Source of the DNA: Variovorax sp. J22G73
GTDB lineage: Bacteria; Pseudomonadota; Gammaproteobacteria; Burkholderiales; Burkholderiaceae_C
NCBI RefSeq assembly: GCF_030317035.1
Contig: NZ_JASZYK010000007.1
Coordinates: forward strand, 1 to 64,000
Reading direction: 5' to 3'
DNA: 64,000 nucleotides
Shown here: piece by piece, positions 27,641-37,102 of the stretch
Numbering within the stretch: position 1 is the first letter of the stretch
How the letters are laid out: every line of letters starts with the position of its first letter
Notes under the pieces: model-generated
Told to the model about the DNA's origin: nothing
The model's database searches: none
What the model saw: only the letters and a program-made list of their open reading frames with translations
Program-made: the position numbers and the translations under genes

Positions 27641-28468
27641 TTACTGCAGGAAGCTGGGCTTGGCGTAGCCCTGGAACTTGCTGTCGACCACGGCCTTGAA
27701 TTCCTTCGAGCGGTAGATCTCGCTCAGGTCCTTGGCCCACTGCGTGTTCTTGTCGGCCGTTTTCACGGCGACCACATTCAGGTAGTAGTCGGGCGTCTTC
27801 TCGAGCACCACGGCCTCGGTGAGCTTCAGGCCCGACGAGATCGCGAAGTTGCCGTTGACGATGGCGTACTCGGTGTCGCCCAGCGAGCGCGGCAGCTGCG
27901 CGGCTTCCAGCGGAATGAACTTCAGCTTCTTCGGGTTCTCGGCCACGTCCTTCTCGGTGGAGCGCAGCGGATCGATGCCCGTCTTCAGCGTGATCAGCTT
28001 GTTCTGCTCCAGCAGCACCAGCGCACGCGCCAGGTTGCTCGGGTCGTTCGGCAGCGTCACGCGGTCGCCTTCCTTGGCTTCGGCCAGGGTCTTGCGCTTG
28101 GTCGAGTACACGCCCATGGGCGCGATCGGGCCTTGCACCAGCTCGGTGATGTCCAGCTTCTGGTCGGCGGCGAACTTCTTCAGGTAGACCTGGTGCTGGA
28201 AGAAGTTGGCGTCCAGCGAACCCTGGGCCAGCGCGAGGTTGGGCTGCACGTAGTCGTTGAACTCCACAACCTTCACGGTGTAGCCCTTCTTCTCGAGCAG
28301 GGGCACGATGCCTTGCTTGAGCTGGTCGGTGTTGGAGCCGGCGGTGCCGCCGATCACCAGGTTCTTCTTGGCGGGGTCTTGCGCATGAGCCTGCAGCGAG
28401 AGGCCGCCGAGCGACAGCGCGGCCAGCGAGAGGGCAAGAACGGAACGGCGCAGGAAAACGGTCTTCAT
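27641..28468 (-). CDS. metQ: Methionine-type ABC transporter substrate-binding protein
   Basis: Periplasmic binding protein of the MetNIQ system, 275 residues. Signal peptide ends near AHA-QD; no lipobox is seen, so it is likely soluble rather than a lipoprotein. Family blocks: VKVVEFNDYVQPNLALAQGSLDANFFQHQVYL, LPNDPSNLARALVLLEQ, and NPKKLKFIPLEAAQLPRSL. It lies 46 nt after metI on the same strand, so it is the natural partner of the transporter. Methionine is the default ligand, not proven. Confidence 0.93.
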   Translation of the reverse strand: MKTVFLRRSVLALSLAALSLGGLSLQAHAQDPAKKNLVIGGTAGSNTDQLKQGIVPLLEKKGYTVKVVEFNDYVQPNLALAQGSLDANFFQHQVYLKKFAADQKLDITELVQGPIAPMGVYSTKRKTLAEAKEGDRVTLPNDPSNLARALVLLEQNKLITLKTGIDPLRSTEKDVAENPKKLKFIPLEAAQLPRSLGDTEYAIVNGNFAISSGLKLTEAVVLEKTPDYYLNVVAVKTADKNTQWAKDLSEIYRSKEFKAVVDSKFQGYAKPSFLQ

Positions 28469-28514
28469 TTTTTGATTGAGCAAAAAGCTAGAGAGAAAAC
28501 AGAGAACAAAAAGA

Positions 28515-29177
28515 TCAACGCTTGTCGAGCCTGCTTGCCGTGGTGTTGCCCACGAATTGCAGGATCTGTACCAGCACCACGAGCAGCGCCACGGTGAGCA
28601 CCATCACGTCGGTCTGGAAACGGTAGTAGCCGTAGCGGATGGCCAGGTCGCCGATGCCGCCGCCGCCCACCACGCCGGCCACCGCCGAGTAAGAGAGAAA
28701 GCTCACGGCCAGCACCGTCAGCGCCAGCACCAGACCCGAGCGGGCTTCCACCAGCAGCACGCGCCAGACGATCTGCAGCTCCGACGCGCCCATGGCGTGT
28801 GCCGCCTCGATCACGCCGCGCGGCACTTCGCGCAGGCACTGGTCGACCAGGCGCGCCAGGTACGGAATGGCCGCGAAAGACAGCGGCACCGCCGCGGCCA
28901 GCGGCCCGATCGAGGTGCCCGCAATCACCCGCGTGAACGGCACCAGCGCCACCAGCAGGATGATGAAAGGGAACGAGCGCACGGTGTTCACGATCCAGTT
29001 CAGCACCAGGAACGCCGGCTTGTTCTCCAGCGACTGGCCCGGCCCCAGCAGGAACAGCAGGATGCCCAGCGGCCCGCCGATGAGCACCGCGGCCGTCAGG
29101 CCGATGGCCAGCATCATGAAGGTCTGGCCCGTGGCAACCCACAGCTCGGGGAGGATGGGGGCGATGTTCTCAAACAT
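28515..29177 (-). CDS. metI: Methionine-type ABC transporter permease
   Basis: Inner-membrane permease of 220 residues with five predicted helices and the EAA-type loop GVIEAAHAMGASELQIVWRVLL. VVGGGGIGDLAIRYGYYRF is a hallmark of MetI. The ATG overlaps the metN stop by 8 nt, so the pair is translationally coupled. Confidence 0.95.
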   Translation of the reverse strand: MFENIAPILPELWVATGQTFMMLAIGLTAAVLIGGPLGILLFLLGPGQSLENKPAFLVLNWIVNTVRSFPFIILLVALVPFTRVIAGTSIGPLAAAVPLSFAAIPYLARLVDQCLREVPRGVIEAAHAMGASELQIVWRVLLVEARSGLVLALTVLAVSFLSYSAVAGVVGGGGIGDLAIRYGYYRFQTDVMVLTVALLVVLVQILQFVGNTTASRLDKR

Positions 29178-30048
29178 AGGCGGGCTCCTTGGCGTTCAGG
29201 CTGGGCGCGGCGCCCAGGGCGCCGGCTGCCAGTGCTTCGCGCGCATCGCGCTCGCGGCGGCGCACCAGTTCGTCGATTTCGCGGCCCAGCGCCGTCTTGC
29301 GCTCGGCCTTGGGCGCGTCTTCGACGGCGAACTGCTCCACCAGCCGGCCCTTTTCCAGGATGGCGACGTTGCGGCACAGCACCTCGACCACCGACAGCTC
29401 GTGCGTCACGATGACGATGGTCACGCCGATCTTCTGGTTGATGTCGCGCAGCGTTTCCAGCAGCGAGCGCGTGGTTTCGGAGTCGAGCGCCGAGGTGGGC
29501 TCGTCGCACAGAAGCACCTGCGGGCGCGGCGCCAGCGCGCGGGCAATGGCCACGCGCTGCTTCTGGCCGCCGGAGAGCTGCGCGGGGTAGGTGTCGATCT
29601 TCTCGGCCAGGCCCACCAGGGCCAGGCATTCGCGCACCCGGGCGTTGATCTCGGCCTTGGAGTGGCGGCCATGGATCTTCAGCGGGAAGGCCACGTTGTC
29701 GAACACGGTGGCGTTCTGCAGCAGGTTGAACTGCTGAAAGATCATGCCGATGTTCTGGCGCGTGTCGCGCAGCTCGCGGCGCGACAGCGTGGTCAGGTCG
29801 CGCCCGCCCACCAGCACCTGGCCCGAATCGGGCCGCTCCAGCAGGTTGATGAGGCGCAGCAGCGTCGACTTGCCAGCGCCGCTCTTGCCGATCAGGCCGA
29901 ACACGTCGCCCTGCTGGATCTCGAGCGACAGCGATTGCACGGCGTCGAACACCTCGCCGCTGGGCAGTGCGAATGACTTCTGCACGGATTGAAGACGGAT
30001 GACGGGCGTCGCGGCGTCGCGGCCCGCATCGGGCGAAGGATGGCTCAT
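29170..30048 (-). CDS. metN: Methionine-type ABC transporter ATPase, short form
   Basis: Nucleotide-binding subunit, 292 residues. Walker A GKSGAGKST, Q-loop FQQFNLL, signature LSGGQKQRVAIARAL, Walker B VLLCDEPTSALD and the H-loop VTHE are all present. E. coli MetN is about 343 residues because of a C-terminal NIL domain that binds methionine and blocks transport. Here only ~45 residues follow the ATPase core, with no NIL-like pattern, so this regulation is probably absent. It is the first gene of metN-metI-metQ. Confidence 0.93.
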   Translation of the reverse strand: MSHPSPDAGRDAATPVIRLQSVQKSFALPSGEVFDAVQSLSLEIQQGDVFGLIGKSGAGKSTLLRLINLLERPDSGQVLVGGRDLTTLSRRELRDTRQNIGMIFQQFNLLQNATVFDNVAFPLKIHGRHSKAEINARVRECLALVGLAEKIDTYPAQLSGGQKQRVAIARALAPRPQVLLCDEPTSALDSETTRSLLETLRDINQKIGVTIVIVTHELSVVEVLCRNVAILEKGRLVEQFAVEDAPKAERKTALGREIDELVRRRERDAREALAAGALGAAPSLNAKEPAYV

Positions 30049-30285
30049 TGGGAAGAAGCGCGCCCGGCCAGAAAGCCGAACACGAAGGTTCGCGAAAAAG
30101 GTGCCGAGTATGAAAACAAAAGCGGCAAAAGGAAACGAAGAAAAAGGAGGGTGTTTATATCGCAATGTGCATATCAAAACCCGAGGGCGGGCAATGAACG
30201 CCATATCGATATGCCTATTGGTTCGTTCCCAAAGGCGACACGCCCTGTCACATTCGCGCCTTCTTTTTTTGCTTTCCGCGTCACC
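30049..30285. promoter_or_regulatory. Divergent promoter region between metN and second metQ-like gene
   Basis: 237 nt between diverging genes, markedly AT-richer than the surroundings. It holds the perfect 12-bp palindrome CATATCGATATG at 30202-30213 and, about 30 nt earlier, the related TGCATATC and TTATATCG. These could be binding sites for a shared regulator of both transcripts. No SAM riboswitch was seen. Confidence 0.45.
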
Positions 30286-31107
30286 ATGAATACCTTTTTC
30301 CGCCGCCGTACCGCCCTTGGCGCCCTTTCCGTCACGCTGGCGGCCGCTCTTTTCTGCGGCAGCGCCGCCTTCGCGCAAGACAAGAACAGCCTGAAGGTGG
30401 GCGTCTCGGTCGGCAGCGCCGAGCAGATCTTCGAGGTGGTCAAGAAGGTTGCCGCCAAGGACGGCCTGAACATCCAGCTCGTCGTGTTCAACGACTACCA
30501 GCTGCCCAACGCCGCGCTGGCCTCCGGCGACCTGGACGCCAACGCCTTCCAGCACCAGCCCTTCCTGGACAACCAGAACAAGTCGCGCGGCTTCGACATC
30601 GTGCCCGTGGGCCTGACCATTACCGCCCCGCTGGGCTTCTACTCGCGCAAGATCAAGTCGATCGACCAGCTGCCCGACGGCGCGGCGGTCGGCATCCAGA
30701 ACGACCCGTCGAACGGCAACCGCGCCCTGCTGCTGCTGCAGGCGGCCGGCCTCATCACGCTCAAGCCCGAGGCGGTGAAGAACAACACCGCCACCCCGCT
30801 GGACGTGGTGACCAACCCGAAGAAGCTCAAGCTGGTGGCGCTCGACGCCGCCCAGCTGCCGCGCTCGCTGGACGACCTGACCATTGCCGCCATCAACAAC
30901 GACTACGCGGGCAAGGCCGGCCTGTCGCTGGACAAGGACGCCGTGATCAAGGAAGCCGCCAAGAGCCCGTACGCCAACATCATTGCCGTGCGTCGTGCCG
31001 ACAAGGACAAGCCGTGGGCCAAGCGCCTGGTGGCGGCATACCAGTCGCCGGAGGTGAAGAGCTTCATCGAGACCCAGTTCAAGGGCTCGCTCGTTCCGGC
31101 GTTCTGA
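30286..31107 (+). CDS. Second MetQ/NlpA-type substrate-binding protein
   Basis: The 273-residue exported protein has a signal peptide ending near AFA-QD. Blocks typical of the family are present: IQLVVFNDYQLPNAALASGDLDANAFQHQPFLDNQ, IQNDPSNGNRALLLLQ, NPKKLKLVALDAAQLPRSL. It diverges from metNIQ and has no transporter of its own nearby, so it may feed the MetNI complex with another ligand. It is the third binding protein of this family within 7 kb. Confidence 0.92.
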   Translation: MNTFFRRRTALGALSVTLAAALFCGSAAFAQDKNSLKVGVSVGSAEQIFEVVKKVAAKDGLNIQLVVFNDYQLPNAALASGDLDANAFQHQPFLDNQNKSRGFDIVPVGLTITAPLGFYSRKIKSIDQLPDGAAVGIQNDPSNGNRALLLLQAAGLITLKPEAVKNNTATPLDVVTNPKKLKLVALDAAQLPRSLDDLTIAAINNDYAGKAGLSLDKDAVIKEAAKSPYANIIAVRRADKDKPWAKRLVAAYQSPEVKSFIETQFKGSLVPAF

Positions 31108-31233
31108 GTTCGCTCTTCAGCCTTCCCCCAGAGGGGGAAGGCGCAATACAGGGGCGCTGCCTGGCGGGTTCGCGGACCGTGAGAAAATGTCGGGTTCCGC
31201 CCGAACACCAACCCTCCACAGTCAGGACACCCC

Positions 31234-32338
31234 ATGGACGCAGAACAAATCAACCAAATCGGCGCAATGCTCGCGGACCTGAGCGTCCGTACGGTCGATT
31301 TACGGAGGTATCTTTGACTACGATGCCAAAGCTGAACGACTGAGGACAGTCAACGCATCGCTCGAAGACCCGAACGTCTGGAACGACCCGAAGAAGGCCC
31401 AGGAACTGGGCAAGGAAAAGAAGTCGCTCGACGACGTGGTCGTCACGCTCGACCGCCTCACCAACGGCCTGTCGGATAACACCGAGCTCTTCGAAATGTC
31501 GAAGGCCGACGGCGACATGGACGGCCTGCAGGCCATTGCTGATGACGCCGCCACGCTCGAAACCGACATCAAGCAGCTCGAATTCCGCCGGATGTTCAAC
31601 AACCCGGCAGACCCGCTGAACGCCTTCGTCGACATCCAGGCCGGCGCCGGCGGCACCGAGGCCTGCGACTGGGCCAGCATGCTGCTGCGCCAATACCTGA
31701 AGTACGCCGAGCGCAAGGGCTTCAAGACGCAGATCGAAGACGAAACGCCGGGCGACACTGCCGGCATCAAGGGCGCCACCATCAAGGTGGAAGGCGACTA
31801 CGCCTTCGGCCTGCTGCGCACCGAAACCGGCGTGCACCGCCTGGTGCGCAAGTCGCCGTTCGACTCGTCGGGCGGGCGCCACACCAGCTTTGCCAGCATC
31901 TTCGTGTACCCGGAAATCGACGACTCGATCGAAATCGAGATCAACCCTTCCGACGTGCGCACCGACACCTTCCGCGCATCGGGCGCGGGCGGCCAGCACA
32001 TCAACAAGACCGACTCGGCCGTGCGCCTCACGCACATTCCGACCGGCATCGTCGTGCAGTGCCAGGACGGCCGGAGCCAGCACAGCAACCGCGACGTGGC
32101 GTGGAAGCGCCTGCGCTCGCGCCTGTACGACTTCGAGATGCGCAAGCGCCAGGAAGAACAGCAGAAGCTCGAAGACAGCAAGACCGACGTGGGCTGGGGC
32201 CACCAGATTCGCAGCTACGTGCTGGACAACAGCCGCATCAAGGACTTGCGCACCAACGTCGAAGTCTCGGCCACCCAGAAGGTGCTCGACGGCGATCTCG
32301 ACGTGTTCATCGAAGCTTCGCTGAAGCAGGGCGTGTAA
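31234..32338 (+). CDS. prfB: Peptide chain release factor 2, with programmed +1 frameshift
   Basis: Releases peptides at UGA and UAA codons. Translation starts at ATG 31234 and runs 27 codons to CTT (31312-31314), followed by an in-frame TGA at 31315. Ribosomes must slip +1 over T31315 and continue with GAC at 31316, so the product is 31234..31314 joined to 31316..32338, 367 residues. The slip site TATCTTTGAC with GGAGG just upstream matches the classical RF2 autoregulatory site. The anticodon-like SPF motif ([11 protein letters not shown], near 206) and the catalytic GGQ ([12 protein letters not shown], near 252) confirm RF2. Annotators who ignore the shift would start too late, at 31436. 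Confidence 0.97.
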
Positions 32339-32341
32339 CCG

Positions 32342-33028
32342 ATGACGCTGACACACGGCAAGGTCGAAGCCTTCATCTTCGACATGGACGGCACCATGAT
32401 CGACTCCATGCCCTGGCATGCGCGGTCGTGGGTCGAATTCGTGGAGCGCCACGGCCTCGCGCTCGACGTGAGCGACATCCTGGCGCGCACCACGGGCCGC
32501 ACCGGCGCGGAGAGCATGCGCGAGCTGTTCGAGCGCGAGCTGTCCGACGCCGAGTGCCAGGCCATGGTGCACGAGAAGGAAGAGATCTACCGCGCCCTCT
32601 TCCACGACAACTTCACCGAGGTGGCCGGCTTCACCGCCTTCGCCAAGGCCGCCGTCGCGCGCGGCCTGAAGGTGGCCGTGGGCACCGCGGGCGACAAGGG
32701 CAACATCGAGTTCGCCATGTCGCGCCTGAAGATGAGCCCGCTGCCCCTGGCCATCGTGGGCGGCGACGAAGGCTTCAGCGGCAAGCCCACGCCCGCCATC
32801 TTCCTGGAAGCCGCGCGGCGCATCGGCATCGCGCCCGAGCGCTGCATCGTCTTCGAAGACGCGCCCTTCGGCATCGAGGCCGCGCGCCGCGGCGGCATGC
32901 GCGCCGTGGCCGTGTGCAGCACCCATACCGCCGCCGAGCTTGCCGGCCCCCATGTGATTGCCGCGGTTCGCGACTACAACGAACTCGCCCACTCGAACTT
33001 TCTGGAGACACTCGATGCTGCTACGTGA
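32342..33028 (+). CDS. HAD-superfamily phosphatase/phosphomutase-like protein
   Basis: The 228-residue HAD-IA protein has motif I DMDGT (Asp14 nucleophile, Asp16), a cap domain, motif II near VAVGTAG, motif III Lys in SGKPTPAIF, and motif IV VFEDAPFGIEAA. It resembles beta-phosphoglucomutase-like and sugar-phosphate phosphatases. It begins 3 nt after prfB and its end overlaps pepN by 14 nt, so prfB, this gene and pepN are probably one transcript. The substrate is unknown. Confidence 0.9.
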   Translation: MTLTHGKVEAFIFDMDGTMIDSMPWHARSWVEFVERHGLALDVSDILARTTGRTGAESMRELFERELSDAECQAMVHEKEEIYRALFHDNFTEVAGFTAFAKAAVARGLKVAVGTAGDKGNIEFAMSRLKMSPLPLAIVGGDEGFSGKPTPAIFLEAARRIGIAPERCIVFEDAPFGIEAARRGGMRAVAVCSTHTAAELAGPHVIAAVRDYNELAHSNFLETLDAAT

Positions 33029-35708
33029 CGCTCAAGGGCAACCCATTGCCATCCGCCGCGAAGACTACGCCGCCCCGGCGTACTGGATCGACACCGTCGA
33101 CCTCACCTTCGACCTCGACCCCGCCAAGACCCGCGTGCTCAACCGCATGCAGATGCGCCGCAACCCCGAGGTGCCGGTGCAGCCGCTGCGCCTGGACGGC
33201 GACGAGCTGAACCTGGCGCGCGTGCTGGTCAACGGCCAGGGCGCGTCCTTCCGCATGGAAGGCGACCAGCTCGTCATCGACGGCCTGCCCGACGCGTTCG
33301 AGCTCGAACTCTTCACCACCTGCTGCCCCATCAAGAACACCAAGCTGATGGGCCTGTTCGTGAGCGAAGACACCTTCTTCACGCAGTGCGAGGCCGAGGG
33401 CTTTCGCCGCATCACCTACTTCCTGGACCGCCCGGACGTGATGGCCATGTACACCGTGACGCTGCGCGCCGCCAAGGCCGCGTACCCGGTGCTGCTGTCC
33501 AACGGCAACCTGGTCGAGCAAGGCGAGCTGCCCGAGGGCCGCCACTTCGCCAAGTGGGTCGACCCGTTCAAGAAGCCCGCCTACCTGTTCGCCCTGGTGG
33601 CGGGCAAGCTGGTGGCGCGCGAGCAGCGCATCAAGGCGCGCAACGGCCGCGACCACCTGCTGCAGGTGTACGTGCGCGCCGGCGACCTAGACAAGACCGA
33701 GCACGCGATGAACTCGCTCATCAACTCCGTGCTGTGGGACGAGGCGCGCTTCGGCCTGCCGCTGGACCTGGACCGCTTCATGATCGTCGCGACCAGCGAC
33801 TTCAACATGGGCGCCATGGAGAACAAGGGCCTGAACATCTTCAACACGAAGTACGTTCTGGCCAACCAGGCCACCGCCACCGACGCCGACTACAGCAACA
33901 TCGAAAGCGTGGTCGGCCACGAGTACTTCCACAACTGGAGCGGCGACCGCGTGACCTGCCGCGACTGGTTCCAGCTGTCGCTGAAGGAAGGCCTCACCGT
34001 CTTCCGCGACCAGGAGTTCAGCCAGGACCTGTGCGCCGACGCCTCGGCGCGCGCCGTGAAGCGCATCGAAGACGTGCGCGTGCTGCGCACCGCCCAGTTC
34101 CCCGAAGACGCCGGCCCCATGGCCCACCCCGTGCGGCCCGACAGCTACATCGAGATCAGCAACTTCTACACCGTCACCATCTACGAGAAGGGTGCCGAGG
34201 TCGTGCGCATGATGCAGACGCTGGTCGGTCGCAAGGGCTTCGAAAAGGGCATCACCCTGTACTTCGAACGCTTCGACGGCCAGGCCGTGACCTGCGACGA
34301 CTTCGCGCAGGCCATTGCCGACGCCAACCCCGAATCGGAACTGGCGCGCCTGCTGCCCCAGTTCAAGCGCTGGTACAGCCAGGCCGGCACGCCCCGACTG
34401 GCCGCGCACGGCGTGTACGACGCGCAGAACCGCAGCTACACCCTCAGCGTGGTGCAAAGCTGCCCGCCCACGCCCGGCCAACCGACCAAGGAACCCTTCG
34501 TCATTCCGCTGAACGTGGGCCTGCTCGACGCCAACGGCCGCGAGCTGCCGCTGCAGCTCGAAGGCGAAAGCGAAGTCACGCGCGGCACACGCACCCTGGT
34601 GCTTTCGCGCGCCGGCGAGCAGCTGACCTTCGTGGGCCTCGACGCCGAGCCCGTGCCTTCCATCCTGCGTGGCTTCAGCGCGCCGGTGATCCTGGACTTC
34701 GACTACACCGACGCCCAGCTGCTGACCCTGCTGGCCAACGACCCCGACCCGTTCAACCGCTGGGAAGCCGGCCAGCGCCTGGGCCTGCGCGCCGCGCTGC
34801 AGGGCATTGCCGCCCTGGCCACCGACACCACCCCGGTGCTGAACGACGCCTACATCGACGCCATGCGCAGCGTGCTGCGCAACCCGCAGCTCGACGCCGC
34901 CTTCAAGGAGCTGGTGCTCACCCTGCCCTCGGAAACCTACATCGCCGAGCAGCTCGACGTGGTCGACCCGCAGCGCGTGCACCTGGTGCGCGAAGCCATG
35001 CGCGCCCAGCTGGCCACCGCCCTCTTCAGCGACTGGCAGCAGGTGTACGAGGACAACAAGGACACCGGCGCCTACAGCCCCGACCCCACCTCGTCGGGCC
35101 GCCGTGCGCTGGCCGGCATGGCGCTGAACTTCCTGTGCCTTGCAGCGCGCGCCTCGGGCGACGTGGTGTGGCCGGGCAAGACGCTGCAGCGCTTCAAGGA
35201 CGCGGGCAATATGACCGACCGCTTCAACGCGCTCAACGCCCTCGTGTCGTCGGGCCACACCCTGGCCGCGCAGGCGCTCGCGCGCTTCCACGCCATCTTC
35301 AAGGACGAGGCGCTGGTCATCGACAAGTGGTTCTCGCTGCAAGCCGGCGCCAGCGACCGCGGCGGCGACATCCTGCCGCTGGTGAAGCAGCTCATGAAGC
35401 ACCCCGACTTCTCGCTGAAGAACCCCAACCGCGCGCGCAGCGTGATCTTTGCCTTCTGCAGCGCCAACCCCGGCGCCTTCCACCGGCCCGACGCGGCAGG
35501 CTATGTGTTCTGGAGCGAGCGCGTGACCGAGCTCGACGCCATCAACCCGCAAGTGGCCGCCCGCCTGGCGCGCGCCCTCGACCGCTGGAGCAAGCTGGCC
35601 GAGCCCTACCGCAGCGCCGCGCGCGAAGCCATCGCCCGCGTGGCCGCCAAGCCCGACCTGAGCAAGGACACGCACGAAGTCGTAACCCGCGCCCTGGCAG
35701 GTAACTAA
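33015..35708 (+). CDS. pepN: Aminopeptidase N
   Basis: Zinc metallopeptidase (M1) of 897 residues that trims N-terminal residues from peptides. It has the substrate-binding GAMEN motif near residue 265, the zinc motif HEYFHNW at about 302-308 with the third ligand in [13 protein letters not shown], and the C-terminal helical M1 (alanyl aminopeptidase) domains. Length is that of E. coli PepN. ATG at 33015 overlaps the end of the HAD gene. Confidence 0.97.
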   Translation: MLLRDAQGQPIAIRREDYAAPAYWIDTVDLTFDLDPAKTRVLNRMQMRRNPEVPVQPLRLDGDELNLARVLVNGQGASFRMEGDQLVIDGLPDAFELELFTTCCPIKNTKLMGLFVSEDTFFTQCEAEGFRRITYFLDRPDVMAMYTVTLRAAKAAYPVLLSNGNLVEQGELPEGRHFAKWVDPFKKPAYLFALVAGKLVAREQRIKARNGRDHLLQVYVRAGDLDKTEHAMNSLINSVLWDEARFGLPLDLDRFMIVATSDFNMGAMENKGLNIFNTKYVLANQATATDADYSNIESVVGHEYFHNWSGDRVTCRDWFQLSLKEGLTVFRDQEFSQDLCADASARAVKRIEDVRVLRTAQFPEDAGPMAHPVRPDSYIEISNFYTVTIYEKGAEVVRMMQTLVGRKGFEKGITLYFERFDGQAVTCDDFAQAIADANPESELARLLPQFKRWYSQAGTPRLAAHGVYDAQNRSYTLSVVQSCPPTPGQPTKEPFVIPLNVGLLDANGRELPLQLEGESEVTRGTRTLVLSRAGEQLTFVGLDAEPVPSILRGFSAPVILDFDYTDAQLLTLLANDPDPFNRWEAGQRLGLRAALQGIAALATDTTPVLNDAYIDAMRSVLRNPQLDAAFKELVLTLPSETYIAEQLDVVDPQRVHLVREAMRAQLATALFSDWQQVYEDNKDTGAYSPDPTSSGRRALAGMALNFLCLAARASGDVVWPGKTLQRFKDAGNMTDRFNALNALVSSGHTLAAQALARFHAIFKDEALVIDKWFSLQAGASDRGGDILPLVKQLMKHPDFSLKNPNRARSVIFAFCSANPGAFHRPDAAGYVFWSERVTELDAINPQVAARLARALDRWSKLAEPYRSAAREAIARVAAKPDLSKDTHEVVTRALAGN

Positions 35709-35731
35709 GCAAGAGACTGAACAGAGAAACC

Positions 35732-36745
35732 ATGGCTCAACAAAAGATTTCCCTCACCCGCTACCTCGTCGAACAACAGCGCGCCGGCGGCCTCATTCCG
35801 GGCCAGCTGCGCCTGCTGCTCGAAGTGGTGGCCCGCGCCTGCAAGAGCATCAGCCAGGCCGTGAACAAGGGCGCGCTGGGCGGCGTGCTGGGCACCGCCG
35901 AGAGCGAGAACGTGCAGGGCGAGATCCAGAAGAAGCTGGACATCATCGCCAACGAAGTGCTCATCGAGGCCAACGAATGGGGCGGCCACCTGGCGGCCAT
36001 GGCCAGCGAGGAGATGGAAACCATCCACGTCGTGCCCAACCGCTACCCGCAGGGCGAATACCTGCTGATGTTCGACCCGCTGGACGGCAGCAGCAACATC
36101 GACGTGAACGTGAGCATCGGCACCATCTTCAGCGTGCTGAAGAAGCCCGACGACCACCCCGGCGTGCAGGAAAACGACTTCCTGCAGCCTGGCACCCAGC
36201 AGGTGGCGGCCGGCTACTGCATCTACGGCCCGCAGACCACCCTGGTGCTCACCGTGGGCAACGGCGTGGCCATGTTCACGCTCGACCGCGAGCAGGGCAG
36301 CTTCGTGCTCACGCAGGAAGACATCCAGATTCCGGCCGACACCAAGGAATTTGCCATCAACATGAGCAACATGCGCCACTGGGACGAGCCCGTGAAGCGC
36401 TACATCGACGAGTGCCTGGCCGGCAAGGAAGGCCCGCGCGGCAAGGACTTCAACATGCGCTGGATTGCCAGCATGGTGGCCGACGTGCACCGCATCCTGA
36501 TGCGCGGCGGCGTGTTCATGTACCCGTGGGACAAGCGCGAGCCCGAGAAGGCCGGCAAGCTGCGCCTGATGTACGAGGCCAACCCCATGAGCTGGCTGAT
36601 CGAGCAGGCCGGCGGCGCCGCCACCAACGGCAAGCAGCGCATTCTGGAGCTGCAGCCGACCAAGCTGCACGAGCGCGTGAGCGTGCTGTTGGGTTCGCGA
36701 AACGAAGTTGAGCGTTTGACGCAGTACCACGCCGAGAAGGCATAA
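35732..36745 (+). CDS. fbp: Fructose-1,6-bisphosphatase class I
   Basis: Gluconeogenic (and, if present, Calvin cycle) enzyme of 337 residues. The metal and phosphate site [19 protein letters not shown] is near residue 115, and [19 protein letters not shown] near the C-terminus also matches. It follows pepN by 23 nt. The promoter of the downstream tRNA-Thr lies right at its end. Confidence 0.97.
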   Translation: MAQQKISLTRYLVEQQRAGGLIPGQLRLLLEVVARACKSISQAVNKGALGGVLGTAESENVQGEIQKKLDIIANEVLIEANEWGGHLAAMASEEMETIHVVPNRYPQGEYLLMFDPLDGSSNIDVNVSIGTIFSVLKKPDDHPGVQENDFLQPGTQQVAAGYCIYGPQTTLVLTVGNGVAMFTLDREQGSFVLTQEDIQIPADTKEFAINMSNMRHWDEPVKRYIDECLAGKEGPRGKDFNMRWIASMVADVHRILMRGGVFMYPWDKREPEKAGKLRLMYEANPMSWLIEQAGGAATNGKQRILELQPTKLHERVSVLLGSRNEVERLTQYHAEKA

Positions 36746-36754
36746 AACTGTGGG

Positions 36755-36760
36755 TATAAT
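36755..36760 (+). promoter_or_regulatory. -10 element of tRNA-Thr promoter
   Basis: A perfect TATAAT hexamer ends 10 nt before the tRNA-Thr 5' end, which is a normal spacing to a start a few bases upstream of the mature tRNA. A -35 box is not obvious. Confidence 0.6.
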
Positions 36761-36770
36761 CTGAGGCTTC

Positions 36771-36846
36771 GCCGGTGTAGCTCAGTCGGTAGAGCAGCTC
36801 ATTCGTAATGAGAAGGTCGGGTGTTCGATTCATCTCTCCGGCACCA
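36771..36846 (+). tRNA. tRNA-Thr (anticodon CGT), integration target
   Basis: 76-nt cloverleaf with acceptor GCCGGTG, anticodon loop TTCGTAA (CGT), T-loop TTCGATT and encoded CCA. The acceptor has one U-U mismatch (T6 with T67) and the T-stem uses two G-U pairs, because the 3' part reads CATCTCTCCGGC. The last 15 nt recur 2.77 kb downstream at 39603-39617, which marks it as an attachment site of a mobile element. Confidence 0.95.
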
Positions 36847-36847
36847 A
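36833..36847. repeat. Putative attL (tRNA-Thr 3' end)
   Basis: TCTCTCCGGCACCAA, identical to 39603-39617. It covers the tRNA acceptor 3' strand, discriminator base and CCA, a typical integrase crossover segment. Confidence 0.7.
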
Positions 36848-36998
36848 CAACCCAGTATCCATGCGGGTTGCAGGAGGGTTGGTGTATTTTTGGTGTAGCG
36901 CCCAGCCGGGACGATACCTCATAACCACGCTAGCCCACCTCAGTTTCCGCTGGGAAACTCAAAGCGTTGTGCATGTTTAGTGCACAAACGCGGAAGAC

Positions 36999-37021
36999 AG
37001 CCACCGAAAGGTGGCTTTTTT
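36999..37021 (+). terminator. Phage-like intrinsic terminator
   Basis: AGCCACC-GAAA-GGTGGCT followed by TTTTTT. It has a 7-bp stem with a GAAA tetraloop, of the compact type common in phages. A short hairpin (GTGCA-N7-TGCAC) lies 25 nt upstream at 36969-36985. Confidence 0.85.
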
Positions 37022-37102
37022 CTGCCCGTCGCTTGCTGCCTCCCGCTCCGACCAGCGAAGGCCTTAGCTATTGCATTTTTCGCATGGCAATCCTTGGCGC
37101 AT

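Noticed and set aside
30049-30285. Possible SAM or other riboswitch before metN or the second metQ gene
   Set aside because: I could not find the paired elements or conserved core of a SAM riboswitch; only short palindromes are visible.
33386-35704. Long plus-strand frame inside pepN, and a 662-codon minus-strand frame at 33687-35675
   Set aside because: Both are shadows of pepN in GC-rich DNA; pepN has complete catalytic motifs and normal length.
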